DNA from: CAZAKZ01 sp964485695
GTDB taxonomy: Bacteria; Planctomycetota; JAFGQW01
NCBI GenBank assembly: GCA_964485695.1
Contig: CAZAKZ010000010.1
Coordinates: forward strand, 12,389 to 76,388
DNA length: 64,000 bases
Direction: 5' to 3'
The notes below the pieces were generated by a model, which had not been told where the DNA came from, did no database searches, and saw only the letters and a list, made by a program, of their open reading frames with translations. Each line of letters opens with the position of its first letter. Positions within the stretch are counted from its first letter, which is position 1. Of the stretch, positions 45,525 through 54,385 are shown piece by piece. The position numbers were made by a program, and so were the translations under genes.

Positions 45525-48500
45525 TCAGGGGAACTTCCGCCTGAGCTCCACGATGGCCCGGGCCACGGCCCGGCGGCGCTTCTCGATGGGCGCGGGGTCC
45601 CGGGTGAACTCAGTCATGGACCGGGTGATGGACTGGGGAACCGAGAGCACTTCGGCGTAGTGGTTCTTCTTGAGCCCGAGCCGGTCCTTGTGCTTTTCGA
45701 GGAGCCGGTGGAGCATGGCCAGGTACTCGTAGTCCTCGATGCCGTCGCGGAGCATCTCCCAGCGGATGCTGTCCACGGGCCCGTCCAGGACGGGACCGGC
45801 GGCGGTGCCGTCGGCCGCGGCCTCGGGTGGATACACGAACCGCCCGTCGCCGTTGCCCCAGGGGCGCTTGACGCCGGCAGGGGTGCTGTATCCCGAGGTC
45901 CAGCTCATGGGGTCGGCGTACGGGTTCTGCGGCTTCCGGCGGTCGGGGTACGCGGCCGAGCTGGTCCAGTAGTTGGTGGCCCACACCAGGATGCCCGAGA
46001 TCCTGCGCTTCCAGGTCTGCCAGAGCCAGACCCGCATCTCGGTGGCCGGGTGGTCGATGAAGAGGGTGCAGTAGGGCGCCTTGGGGCCGCAGCAGACGTA
46101 CCACCAGAACGTCTCCCCCCCGCGCATCCGTTCCTTGGCGCTATCCAGGTCGAAGTTGTAGGACACCGGGCACCAGATGTTCGGGCCGCCCACGAGGCCT
46201 TGCTCCACCTGTTCGGTGAGCATGCGCTGGATGTCCGGGGCGTTCTCCTTCAGCTTCTGGAAGCCGTTCATAACGAAGGCGTAGTCCCTGGGAGCCGGCT
46301 CGTCGAACCAGTAGACAAAGGCCTCGTCCAGCCAGCCCTTCTCGCGCAGGTGCTCCTGCATGGCGTGGCAGTAGTTCCTGAACGCCGCCTTGTATTCCGG
46401 CGTGTCCTCGGTGAATCCGAGGAGCTCGGGTACGCGGCGGGCGTGGAACGTGCCGCCGCCCAGGCCCGGGATGGAGAGGCGGAAGGTGGTGAAGTGGTAG
46501 CGGCCGAAGGCCCGGTCCAGGGCCTTATCCCAGGCGGACCAGTCGAACACGGGCCGGGGACCGCCGGGAGCGTCCTTCTTCCAGGTGACTTTTAGCCGGT
46601 CGAGGGGCGCGGGGTCATAGGGAGAGATGTGGTGGCGGCTGTAGTTCTCGAGGTACTTCGCCAGCACCGCGCGGCGCTGCGCCGGGTTCTTGAGGTTGTG
46701 GTAGCGCCAGACCAGTTCCGGCCGGAATCCGAAGGCCGTGGTGCAGGTCATGCGGTCGGGGAGGGTGAAGTCAAAGACCTCCACCTCGAGAGAGGTGCGG
46801 GCCTCGTACCCCTTGGCGGTGACTTCCAGGACGCCTTTGTATGTGCCCGCGGGCGCGTTTCGGGGCACGGTGACGCGGATCCAGATGGGCTGGTTCCGGT
46901 TCGCCTCCACGTCCACGGGCCGGGTGAAGGGCGGCAGGGGATCGGGCCAGGGCGCTGCCGTGCCCGACGAGTCCGTGGGCCGAGCGATGTCCAGGTAGCG
47001 CACCCGGAGGAGGTCGATGTTCTTGGCCGGAATGGTGGCTTTGTCCGGGCCTTCGAGCGCGCTCGCCTGCGCCGTCAAGCCCTCGAGCGGCTTCTCCCCC
47101 GCTCGTACCACCAGCTGCACGGCCTCGGCCTCGTTCCGGGCAGCGGCAAGGCGGATGGCAGGGCTGCTGTCCTTGGGAAGCGGCCTCGTGCGCGAGACCT
47201 TCCAGCCCGAGGAGCACCACCAGAGCCCGACCGTGCTGCCGGAGCCGGGCAATCTTGAGCCATAGTTCGCGCGATACAGGTCCGCGTTGTTCCAGTCGAC
47301 ATACGCATAATACTTGACTTTTTCATCCAACCAATCCCAGCAGTAAGGGATGGGGCCGAGGAGAATCGCCACATATTGACGACCTGCGCTACACACCTTG
47401 TAAGGAATTCGAATCGTCTGCTTGCCCGGCTCGAGGTCGAGGGTGTGGGGTTGGGAAGGCGGTTTGTTATCGACATAGTGGGAAAAGACTCTGGCCGGTA
47501 TGGACAGGCGTCGGCCCGTGCGGTTGTCGATGCGGGCAATGAGGGCGTTGTCGCCGCCCGGAATCCCCTCGCCGATGCTCTGGACAGTGACGGATATTTC
47601 GGGAACCACTTTGTACACGTGCATGAAGTGGGTCTTGCCGGACAGGCAAACAGGTTCACCGCTGACGCGAGAGTGACAGGCGTAGGCGTTTACCTGGATC
47701 ACTGCAGGGCTCTTGCTTTTCACAGGAGTAAGGCGGATCCAGATCGTCTCGGCCGGCAGCAACTTCGGAGGAACCGCGAATTTCTTCGAGGTCATCCTGT
47801 CCAGGGTGCCGATGCGCTTCCAGTCCTTTCCGTCCTGGGAGGCCGAGACCTCCAGCACGCCGCCGCGGTGGTAGTTGACGGTGATCTCCACGAAGACGGC
47901 CGTGTGGCGGCGCCCGGCCACCTGGTGGCAATAGACCACTTCACTGTCCGGGCCGAAGGTCCAGCGGTTGGTGTTGAATCCGCACCGGTGATGCGCGAGG
48001 GGACGGCTGTGGTTCCGCGAGGCGGATTCATACGGCGCCTGGAAATGGTAGTCGTTGCCCTGGAGGTGCTCGCCGTCGCCGAGCGTGATCCCGTGGCGGT
48101 TGCGATACACGGCTTGCACCTTGGTGACGACGACTTCATCGAAAGCCACACTCCCCTTCAAATGCCACTGGCCGAACCGGAGCCGGGTGGAATCGGGATC
48201 GAGGACCTTCGGCGTGAAGAAGACCGAGGTGTAATCCTGCCACTTTCCGGGGATCTTTCCCAGGTCCCGGTTACAGAACAGCGGGCCGGTCACAGGCGTG
48301 CCCGAGGTGTACGGAGGGCCGAGACTCCGGGCGCAGAAAAGGAGCTGGTAGAGCGCCGACGGCTCCAGATCCAGGGGCGCGGAGAGCCAGTGGTTGCTGT
48401 CCTCGCCGTCCCCGGTCACCGAGATCGATCGCGAGGGGTGTTCATGTTCAATATCAACGGGTTCCAACCGTCCCCGTCCTCCGGACAGCCTCCACCCTGC

Positions 48501-48620
48501 CGGGCTTTCCTTACCCTCCTCGAAGAGCCCGTTGGGCACGTCGATTTTTTGCGCCGTGGAGGTTCCGACCGCACACGCGAATACGCAAAGGGAGAGCAGG
48601 AACGCTTTGAAACCCGTCAT
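45525..48620 (-). CDS. Exported DUF4091 (GH123-like) glycosidase-like protein
   Basis: A 1,031-residue exported protein with signal MTGFKAFLLSLCVFACAVGT ending TAQ. N-terminal region (about 25-340) looks like carbohydrate-binding and discoidin-type sandwich folds (QKIDVPNGLFEEGKESPAGW, VFVEITVNYHRGGVLEVSAS). The catalytic-type part (about 560-1030) has the family features: PDRMTCTTAFGF, FVYWFDEPAPRDYAFVMNGF with adjacent Asp-Glu likely catalytic, and GGETFWWYVCCGPKAPYCTL, then MRVWLWQTWKRRISGILVWA. Related GH123 enzymes cleave N-acetylgalactosaminide bonds, but DUF4091 substrates are mostly unknown. The start is 10 bp after the MGMT-like gene, in one probable transcript with the radical SAM gene. 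Confidence 0.87.
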   Translation of the reverse strand: MTGFKAFLLSLCVFACAVGTSTAQKIDVPNGLFEEGKESPAGWRLSGGRGRLEPVDIEHEHPSRSISVTGDGEDSNHWLSAPLDLEPSALYQLLFCARSLGPPYTSGTPVTGPLFCNRDLGKIPGKWQDYTSVFFTPKVLDPDSTRLRFGQWHLKGSVAFDEVVVTKVQAVYRNRHGITLGDGEHLQGNDYHFQAPYESASRNHSRPLAHHRCGFNTNRWTFGPDSEVVYCHQVAGRRHTAVFVEITVNYHRGGVLEVSASQDGKDWKRIGTLDRMTSKKFAVPPKLLPAETIWIRLTPVKSKSPAVIQVNAYACHSRVSGEPVCLSGKTHFMHVYKVVPEISVTVQSIGEGIPGGDNALIARIDNRTGRRLSIPARVFSHYVDNKPPSQPHTLDLEPGKQTIRIPYKVCSAGRQYVAILLGPIPYCWDWLDEKVKYYAYVDWNNADLYRANYGSRLPGSGSTVGLWWCSSGWKVSRTRPLPKDSSPAIRLAAARNEAEAVQLVVRAGEKPLEGLTAQASALEGPDKATIPAKNIDLLRVRYLDIARPTDSSGTAAPWPDPLPPFTRPVDVEANRNQPIWIRVTVPRNAPAGTYKGVLEVTAKGYEARTSLEVEVFDFTLPDRMTCTTAFGFRPELVWRYHNLKNPAQRRAVLAKYLENYSRHHISPYDPAPLDRLKVTWKKDAPGGPRPVFDWSAWDKALDRAFGRYHFTTFRLSIPGLGGGTFHARRVPELLGFTEDTPEYKAAFRNYCHAMQEHLREKGWLDEAFVYWFDEPAPRDYAFVMNGFQKLKENAPDIQRMLTEQVEQGLVGGPNIWCPVSYNFDLDSAKERMRGGETFWWYVCCGPKAPYCTLFIDHPATEMRVWLWQTWKRRISGILVWATNYWTSSAAYPDRRKPQNPYADPMSWTSGYSTPAGVKRPWGNGDGRFVYPPEAAADGTAAGPVLDGPVDSIRWEMLRDGIEDYEYLAMLHRLLEKHKDRLGLKKNHYAEVLSVPQSITRSMTEFTRDPAPIEKRRRAVARAIVELRRKFP

Positions 48621-48630
48621 GATGAACCCC

Positions 48631-49110
48631 TCAGAACTTGATTACGGCCAGGCGCTTCTCGAAATCCTCGACCACGAACCTCTTCTTCCCCTTCTTCACG
48701 ACCGTATGGCCCTCGGCCTCCAGGTGCTCCCTCTGGGCCTCGATGCCGCCGGGGTACTTGGGATTCAGCTCGCCGCCCGTCTTCAGCGTCCGCCACCAGG
48801 GCGTGACGCGCTTCCGGCCCTCGGCCACCGCCTCTGCGGCTGCGTTGGCCGCGATCCAGGCGAAGATTCCCGTGGTGATGGGGCAGGTGAAGTTCGCACC
48901 GTGCTTCTCCGCCAGAACAGCGCGGATCTCGTTGATGGTGGTCAGTTTTCCCTTCCGGACCATCCGCATCACCTCGTCCACCTCCATGGGGGCCGGGATC
49001 ACGAAGGTGCCCGTGCCCCAGCGCTTGGTCATCTTTCCGGTGACCTTCTGCACCGTGGGCAGGCCCTTGCTCTGACTGAGCTTCTCTCTCCAGGATATGT
49101 TGGCTGCCAT
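48631..49110 (-). CDS. MGMT/alkyltransferase-like (ATL) DNA-binding protein
   Basis: A 159-residue protein. Core sequence VRKGKLTTINEIRAVLAEKH matches the winged-helix DNA-binding helix of O6-alkylguanine-DNA alkyltransferases (KGKVTTYGEIA type). Next come CPITTGIFAWIAANAAAEA and TPWWRTLKTGGELNPKYPGG, which is the PCHRV-active-site region with the reactive Cys replaced, followed by IEAQREHLEAEGH. So it cannot transfer alkyl groups in the usual way and is likely a lesion-binding ATL-type protein that flags damage for repair. A Cys in CPITTG is elsewhere in the fold. It sits 2 bp after the KamA-family gene and 10 bp before the DUF4091 gene. Confidence 0.8.
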   Translation of the reverse strand: MAANISWREKLSQSKGLPTVQKVTGKMTKRWGTGTFVIPAPMEVDEVMRMVRKGKLTTINEIRAVLAEKHGANFTCPITTGIFAWIAANAAAEAVAEGRKRVTPWWRTLKTGGELNPKYPGGIEAQREHLEAEGHTVVKKGKKRFVVEDFEKRLAVIKF

Positions 49111-49112
49111 GT

Positions 49113-51305
49113 TCAGACCTTGATCTCTATGTTGGTGAGTTCATCCGTCACATTGAAGTCGTACTCCGGATACTCGTACACGGGCATCCTGGCTTCGGTC
49201 TCCCCGATGGAGTAGCCGTAGAGGCTTTCATATCCCGACAGGTCCTCGCCCATGTTCTCTAGCTGCTGCAGGTACTCGCTGATGGACTTGGATTCGATGA
49301 TGACCACCTTGCCCATCTTGTGAATGATGGGGCTGTGCATCCGGGTCGGGTCGTGGTCGAACTCGAGAATCCGCCTCCCGTACCGGGTGATGCCGATGAC
49401 CCGGAAGGTGAGGCTCTTGCCCACGCCCGGGAGATTCAGCACGCTGCGGTCCGTGGCCAGGAACGGCAGGTCGGCGGCTTTACGGAGCGCGGCGATGTTC
49501 TCCACGAGGCGCTCCGCCTCGAGGGGGAACCGCCGGATCGTATCGTGGTGCGCCTCGGGGAGGGTCCCGATGACCTTCTCCTCCACCTGTTCCTGCACGA
49601 CCCGCGCCAGGGGCGCAAAGGTGTGGTTGTTCTCCATGTAGCCCTTGACGGCGAAGGTGTAGTAGGGGAGGACGCCGATCCTGTTCAGGACCTGCCTCAG
49701 CTTCGACGCATGCCCGCGTCTCGAAGCCGAGGCGGTGTAGACGTGCTGGTTCGTCACCGTCCAGCCCGCAGAGAGGAGGCGATGTACAGCGTCCCGGGTT
49801 TCCGGTGTCACCTCCATGGGCGATGTGAAATGGGTCTGGACGACGAACTGCTTGATCCCGATCTTCGATGCCTTCTCCTTGAACTCCTTGAGGATCCGGG
49901 TGAGGTCCGGGGTGATTCGCTGGGGAAGGTAGACCGGGAGGCGCGTGCCGAGGCGCACCCTCAGCATCTCTGCATATTTTTCGCCTTTCTTTCTCTTCTT
50001 GTTGGCCTCCTTCTTCCTGGCGGCCATCTCGTACACTGCGTCCAGGATCTTCTCCAGGGTGTGATCGGCGCTCATGAGCGCGTCGCCGCCGGTGATGAGA
50101 ATGTCGCGGAGCTGGGAATCTGTCTCGAAGTAGTTCATGAAGTCGACCAGCTTTTCGGGCCAGGTCTTCCCGGGTTTCAGCCTTTCGAGGTTGAAATTCA
50201 GGTGGCCGTTCTGGAAGTCGTACATCCTCTGGCACGGGGCGCAGAGTCCGCCGCAGGCACGGCCCATTGAGTCCGGAATCAGGATGGCGACGTCGGGGTA
50301 GCGCCGGTGGACGTTGTTGTGCGAGGGGAGCAGCCAGCCGGCGGCGTTGGGCTTGCCGGGCACCACCTCGTCCTCCCTTTCCCAGGCCACGATGTGTCCG
50401 AACTCCTCGACGAGCTGGCTGCTGTAGACGACGTAATCCCGGATGGCCATGTCCGCGCCGATGGCGAAGTAGGGGACCCGGACGTGCATGAGGGACAGGT
50501 AGTAGGGATTCACGAAGAAGGGGATACCAGCGTCCCGGGCCTCGTAGAGGACCTTCATGGTGTCGGGATCGAGGGAGTTTCCGAGCATCTCGTTGAGGAC
50601 CTCGGGAGATCGCACCGCGAACCGGAGGTGGAATCGCATGTCCCCCCACCACTCCAGGGTTTTCAGGAACTTCTCCTCCCGCAACATGCCCGGCCTGAAC
50701 TTGAACCTGGAACTGGTGATCTCGCCCCGGTCCATGCGGTCGATGATGATGTTGAGGATTCGCTCACGGTTCTCCTCGCGCAGCGTGATGATGCGGGGGT
50801 CCAGGCCGGAGGGAAAGCGGTCCATCCACGCCTCCACCGTCTCCCGGCCGGGCAGGCGCCGCACGCTCTCGCCCCGGAGCTGCCGGAAGACCTCGAGCAT
50901 GTCCTCGAAGAAGTAGGGCCGGGCGCCGCCCGTGCCCTGGGTGACCGCCATCCAGATGAGCTTGATGGGATTGCTCACGGCGATCTCGCCCCGCAGGTTC
51001 TTGTCCCTGAACTCCCGGCCGGCGTTATCGATGTAGTCGAGGATGCGAATGGCTGCGAAGTCACGCCACTGCAGCTTTTCAAAGGATTCCTGGTCGGCAT
51101 GGTCGCTCTTGTAAAAGGCGAGGGCATCGGGGCTGGTCTCCAGGATCTCGAGCACCCATTTCCTCACCCCCACCAGCGCTTCGGTCTCGTTCCTGGCCCG
51201 GGTCATGATCTCCTCGAGCTTCGGATTCTCCTTCAGGAGCTTTTCCAGGAGCCGGTGGGACTTGACGTTGATGGCGATCTTGTCGAGAACCTCGATGGTC
51301 GGCAT
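49113..51305 (-). CDS. KamA-family radical SAM protein (lysine 2,3-aminomutase-like), large form
   Basis: A 730-residue protein; start at 51305 follows AGGAAGA, and an upstream extension is rejected. The radical SAM cluster motif is RACGGLCAPCQRMY (CX3CX2C, near 345-352), followed by DILITGGDALMS. NLPGVGKSLTFRVIG near residue 625 fits the PLP-lysine motif (PGGGGK) of lysine 2,3-aminomutase. The N-terminal 270 residues are an extension not found in the classical 400-residue enzyme. It would use SAM, a 4Fe-4S cluster and PLP for a 2,3-amino shift or a related radical reaction; substrate uncertain. A TATAAT at 51440-51445 and a palindrome (51447-51465) lie 135-160 nt upstream. Confidence 0.85.
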   Translation of the reverse strand: MPTIEVLDKIAINVKSHRLLEKLLKENPKLEEIMTRARNETEALVGVRKWVLEILETSPDALAFYKSDHADQESFEKLQWRDFAAIRILDYIDNAGREFRDKNLRGEIAVSNPIKLIWMAVTQGTGGARPYFFEDMLEVFRQLRGESVRRLPGRETVEAWMDRFPSGLDPRIITLREENRERILNIIIDRMDRGEITSSRFKFRPGMLREEKFLKTLEWWGDMRFHLRFAVRSPEVLNEMLGNSLDPDTMKVLYEARDAGIPFFVNPYYLSLMHVRVPYFAIGADMAIRDYVVYSSQLVEEFGHIVAWEREDEVVPGKPNAAGWLLPSHNNVHRRYPDVAILIPDSMGRACGGLCAPCQRMYDFQNGHLNFNLERLKPGKTWPEKLVDFMNYFETDSQLRDILITGGDALMSADHTLEKILDAVYEMAARKKEANKKRKKGEKYAEMLRVRLGTRLPVYLPQRITPDLTRILKEFKEKASKIGIKQFVVQTHFTSPMEVTPETRDAVHRLLSAGWTVTNQHVYTASASRRGHASKLRQVLNRIGVLPYYTFAVKGYMENNHTFAPLARVVQEQVEEKVIGTLPEAHHDTIRRFPLEAERLVENIAALRKAADLPFLATDRSVLNLPGVGKSLTFRVIGITRYGRRILEFDHDPTRMHSPIIHKMGKVVIIESKSISEYLQQLENMGEDLSGYESLYGYSIGETEARMPVYEYPEYDFNVTDELTNIEIKV

Positions 51306-51439
51306 GGCAGATTCTTCCTGTGCTGGTGGCTGCAGGAACTTCGGGCGTGTCGTCGGATTCAGCCCGGATTCCGCATACCATTGTAGCAGAGGTTGACAGG
51401 GCTGCAATCGTCGGGGAGCGAACAACCTGTCGCAACAGG

Positions 51440-51465
51440 ATTATACACGGCACGGACAGTGCCGT
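51440..51465 (-). promoter_or_regulatory. Candidate promoter with operator-like dyad upstream of the KamA-family gene
   Basis: On the minus strand a perfect TATAAT (51440-51445) lies immediately downstream of a dyad ACGGCAC-N5-GTGCCGT (51447-51465; two perfect 7-bp arms). The dyad would occupy the spacer between -35 and -10, a classic repressor position. No good -35 hexamer is seen. The dyad could alternatively be the terminator of the Rpn gene ending at 51511, though no U-tract follows. Confidence 0.35.
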
Positions 51466-51510
51466 AGAAAGAGGTGATTCAGGGAAGGAGCCGGAAAAAT
51501 GGCCTCAGGT

Positions 51511-52599
51511 TTAAGGAAAAATTCCCATCTCCTCCAGTGTGCCGGCTGTGACGATCCGATCCAGCCAGGCGTTCAGCTGTACGAGGTCGGAAGTGTCATC
51601 GATACATAAGGCGATGTTCTGCGGGATCTCACCGAAACGCATGCGGAGCAGCCGAACCAGGGTGGAGCGGGCGCTTTCTACACGCCCTTCTTCGCGCCCT
51701 TCTTCACGCCCTTCCGCGCGCCCCTCGTCTCTCAGACTCTCGGCAATGGTCTTGCCCATTCTGCTCAGCTCCCGTCGGTGGTCATCGGTCCAGGCGGCCG
51801 CTTTGAGTTTGTCCTCCAGGCTATATTTTTCGCAAGCCTCTCTTTCATGATACACAAAAGCGTGGATATAAGAAAGCAGGTCCTCACCTCGCGCTCGCTC
51901 CAGTTCCGGCATGGGCTTCAGGTGCAGCAACAAGCGATCCAACAGGCGGCTGAATGCAGCCGGACGCGATCTCCTCGCCTGCACCATGCGGAGCACCCAT
52001 CCCAGGTATCCACCTTTCCGCTCGAGTGTTTCGGGGGAAATCGCCGGGAGATTCAAGAACAGGGACTCCATCACGGGGGTGATGCGCCGGAAATGTTCCC
52101 CTGCCTCGATGAGATCCGGAAGCGTCCCGACCGTCTCCCATGAGCGCGTTCCTGTGTGGAACACCACCGGAAGCACCGGCATCAGGCGAAATCCCACGAG
52201 GGAACGCCCGTGACGGGCTCTCCACCGATTCACCTGGAACCGGTAGATCTGCGTCACGTAGTCTACCATCCGGAGCGGCATCAGGGGATCCGGCACGGAC
52301 TGGTGCTCGATCAGGATGGTGATCATCAGGCGCCGTCCGGAGGAGTGCGCAGCGCCCCTAAGCGGCGCCACGAGCACCACGTCGGAAGACAGGTGGCGAT
52401 AGTCGCTCGCGATGAACGTCGTGGGCACGAGATGCATCCGGTCAAGGTCGACCTTGTGCACGATGTCGTCCCGGGCAAGTGCAAGTAGGTCCCGCACGTT
52501 CCTCGGGTGCTCGAGCAGCAACTTCATCCCGTTTTCCGGGAAGTTGCGCGTGAGCGCATGCAACCTGGACTCGCGTGTCTTTCCAATTCTGCCGGACAT
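51511..52599 (-). CDS. Rpn-type PD-(D/E)XK nuclease/putative transposase (YhgA-like)
   Basis: A 362-residue protein of the Rpn/transposase_31 family. The nuclease core is near the N-terminus: HLSSDVVLVAPLRGA, then ITILIEHQSVPDPLMPLRMV, a D-x(n)-E-x-Q pattern of PD-(D/E)XK enzymes. The middle has DYVTQIYRFQVNRWR and LPVVFHTGTRSW. Near the end is a tandem EGR stretch (GRAEGREEGREEGRVES) before a C-terminal region, usual in this family. E. coli RpnA homologues promote RecA-independent recombination and cut DNA in vitro. Such genes often move between genomes and vary in copy number. Start at ATG 52599 follows AGGAAAAG; the frame extends upstream to 52659 but the family starts near the MSGR or later. 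Confidence 0.85.
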   Translation of the reverse strand: MSGRIGKTRESRLHALTRNFPENGMKLLLEHPRNVRDLLALARDDIVHKVDLDRMHLVPTTFIASDYRHLSSDVVLVAPLRGAAHSSGRRLMITILIEHQSVPDPLMPLRMVDYVTQIYRFQVNRWRARHGRSLVGFRLMPVLPVVFHTGTRSWETVGTLPDLIEAGEHFRRITPVMESLFLNLPAISPETLERKGGYLGWVLRMVQARRSRPAAFSRLLDRLLLHLKPMPELERARGEDLLSYIHAFVYHEREACEKYSLEDKLKAAAWTDDHRRELSRMGKTIAESLRDEGRAEGREEGREEGRVESARSTLVRLLRMRFGEIPQNIALCIDDTSDLVQLNAWLDRIVTAGTLEEMGIFP

Positions 52600-52792
52600 T
52601 GCGGTTCTTTTCCTGGTGAGAAATTTCCAGAAAGAAGACGGTCGGCCGGTAGGTCGCAATGGATGGAATCCGGTTACAGGGAAAATCGGATTTTTTCAGA
52701 AATGCCATGGAGTCGCCCATTGTGGGCGGGTGTATGTGATATTGTAGAATCCGCCGCGCAAAAAACGAGTCCATCCACACGGGAAGAATGCC

Positions 52793-54370
52793 ATGAAATC
52801 CACCCTGTTCGTACTGGTCCTTCTTGCTGCCATTGCATTGTTTTCCGGCGATTCTACCTGCCAGGGGGATCCCCGGGCGGGAATCAAGTCTCTGGTGGGG
52901 GATCTATGCAAGAAGCTCTCTCACCCGAATCCACGTATCCGGCTGGCGGTTCGAGAGGCACTGCGAATGGTCGGCCGAGATGCGACGGAAGCCATCGAGC
53001 AGGAGTTGGCCCGGGCGCAGGATCCGCACGTGAAAGCCTTCATCCGCCGGGTCCTCAGACTGGTGAAAGAGGGTGTGGATCCCCGGAGGCGCCTGGGATT
53101 CAAGGAGCTCAGAGATCGGGACGTGACGTTTGACGACATCGACTGGCTGGCCATGGAGTTGGGCCTCACCTTTGAACAGATGGCCAGACTGGAGCCGATT
53201 CTCAAGAACCACGTTAAGGAGCTGATCGAGCTCTACAAGGAACTTCGAATGGAAGAATTCGATTTGAAGGTGTTCAGGGAGTTCATAGAAGAAAACGAGC
53301 AGATGGTGAAGGACCTGGAGCCTGAACTGAAAGCTGTCCTGAACCGGAGACAGGCCTCGTACGTGAAACGGCTGGTGCGGGTGTCGGGGATTACCGGTAT
53401 CGGAAAAATGAATACACTGATGCGCCGGCACGAACGGGAAGTGGAGAGGAACCGGATCACCGCGGACAGGGACGAGAAGATCGCAGCGGGGCCCAGGAAA
53501 GTCCTCAAACGCGGCCTCGACTGGCTGACCTCGGTCCAGAGAAATGACGGGCGATGGTATGCCGGTTCCCGGGAATTCGATGTGGCCGTCACCGGCCTGG
53601 CGGCCCTTGCCTTTTCCGAGGTCGGACATTCGTACCGGTCGGGTCCGTACAAGAAGACGATTGGAGAGGCCATCAAGTACCTGCGCCGGAAGCGAGACGA
53701 CGAAGGTTGCTTCGGCGGGCAAAAGGGGCCCTACCTGTTCAATCACGCGCTGGCCACCGCTGCGTACTGCAAGGCGTACGGCATGACCCGGAGTCCCCTC
53801 CTGAAGAATAGTGCGGTTCGAGGCGTCCGGTTTCTTCTCGACAACCGGAAAGGGGGCTGGCAGCACGGGGAGCAACCCGGTGATGGCGACCTCCGGTTGA
53901 CCACCTGGGCCGTGATCGCCCTTCGCATTGCGCAGGACGCGGGCATCGAGGTGCCCGATGAGGCGTTCAAGGGGGCGAAGACGTGGTTCAGGAGCCGGAC
54001 CGGTGCGGGGTCGGAGATGGCGCTTGCGACGCACGGCCGGATGCTCGCGGGCGAGGCCGGGGACAGCGATGCAGTCAAGAAGGCGACGGCGCTCCTGCTC
54101 GGACGGATGCCGGAGTGGCCCGTGGAAAAGAGCGCCATCGACCCGGCCTTCTGGCACCACGGAACCCTGGCCCTGTCCAAGGTGGGCGGAGACGCCTGGC
54201 AGAAGTGGCGGAATGCGGTGTCCGTCGCGGTGTGCAAGAGCCAGATCGCGTCCGGTCACGAAGCAGGCTCCTGGGACCCGGCCGGCCCGTGGAGCAATGA
54301 GGGGGGACGGGTCTACAGCACGGCCCTGATGGTGATCACCTGCGTGCGGGCAAGCTCCTCCGGGCGCTGA
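52793..54370 (+). CDS. Exported protein with HEAT-like and alpha/alpha-toroid (squalene-cyclase-like) repeats
   Basis: A 525-residue exported protein: signal MKSTLFVLVLLAAIALFSGD. Residues about 28-90 resemble a HEAT helical pair (PNPRIRLAVREALRMVGRDA). A long helical region follows (120-230: MAMELGLTFEQMARLEPILK and charged helices). Residues about 240-520 repeat the terpene-cyclase-like toroid motif (LDWLTSVQRNDGRWYAGSRE, VTGLAALAFSEVGHSYRSGP, GGWQHGEQPGDGDLRLTTWA, GTLALSKVGGDAWQKW), each a Q-x2-D/G-x-W turn. In Planctomycetota-like genomes such proteins are common and uncharacterised. No DXDD-type cyclase motif is seen, so an enzyme role is unlikely. It diverges from the Rpn gene. Confidence 0.82.
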   Translation: MKSTLFVLVLLAAIALFSGDSTCQGDPRAGIKSLVGDLCKKLSHPNPRIRLAVREALRMVGRDATEAIEQELARAQDPHVKAFIRRVLRLVKEGVDPRRRLGFKELRDRDVTFDDIDWLAMELGLTFEQMARLEPILKNHVKELIELYKELRMEEFDLKVFREFIEENEQMVKDLEPELKAVLNRRQASYVKRLVRVSGITGIGKMNTLMRRHEREVERNRITADRDEKIAAGPRKVLKRGLDWLTSVQRNDGRWYAGSREFDVAVTGLAALAFSEVGHSYRSGPYKKTIGEAIKYLRRKRDDEGCFGGQKGPYLFNHALATAAYCKAYGMTRSPLLKNSAVRGVRFLLDNRKGGWQHGEQPGDGDLRLTTWAVIALRIAQDAGIEVPDEAFKGAKTWFRSRTGAGSEMALATHGRMLAGEAGDSDAVKKATALLLGRMPEWPVEKSAIDPAFWHHGTLALSKVGGDAWQKWRNAVSVAVCKSQIASGHEAGSWDPAGPWSNEGGRVYSTALMVITCVRASSSGR

Positions 54371-54385
54371 TCTCCCCCAGCGGAA

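Noticed and set aside
51670..51735. Short tandem repeat tract within the Rpn gene
   Set aside because: It encodes the EGR-repeat region that is usual in this protein family, not a separate repeat element.
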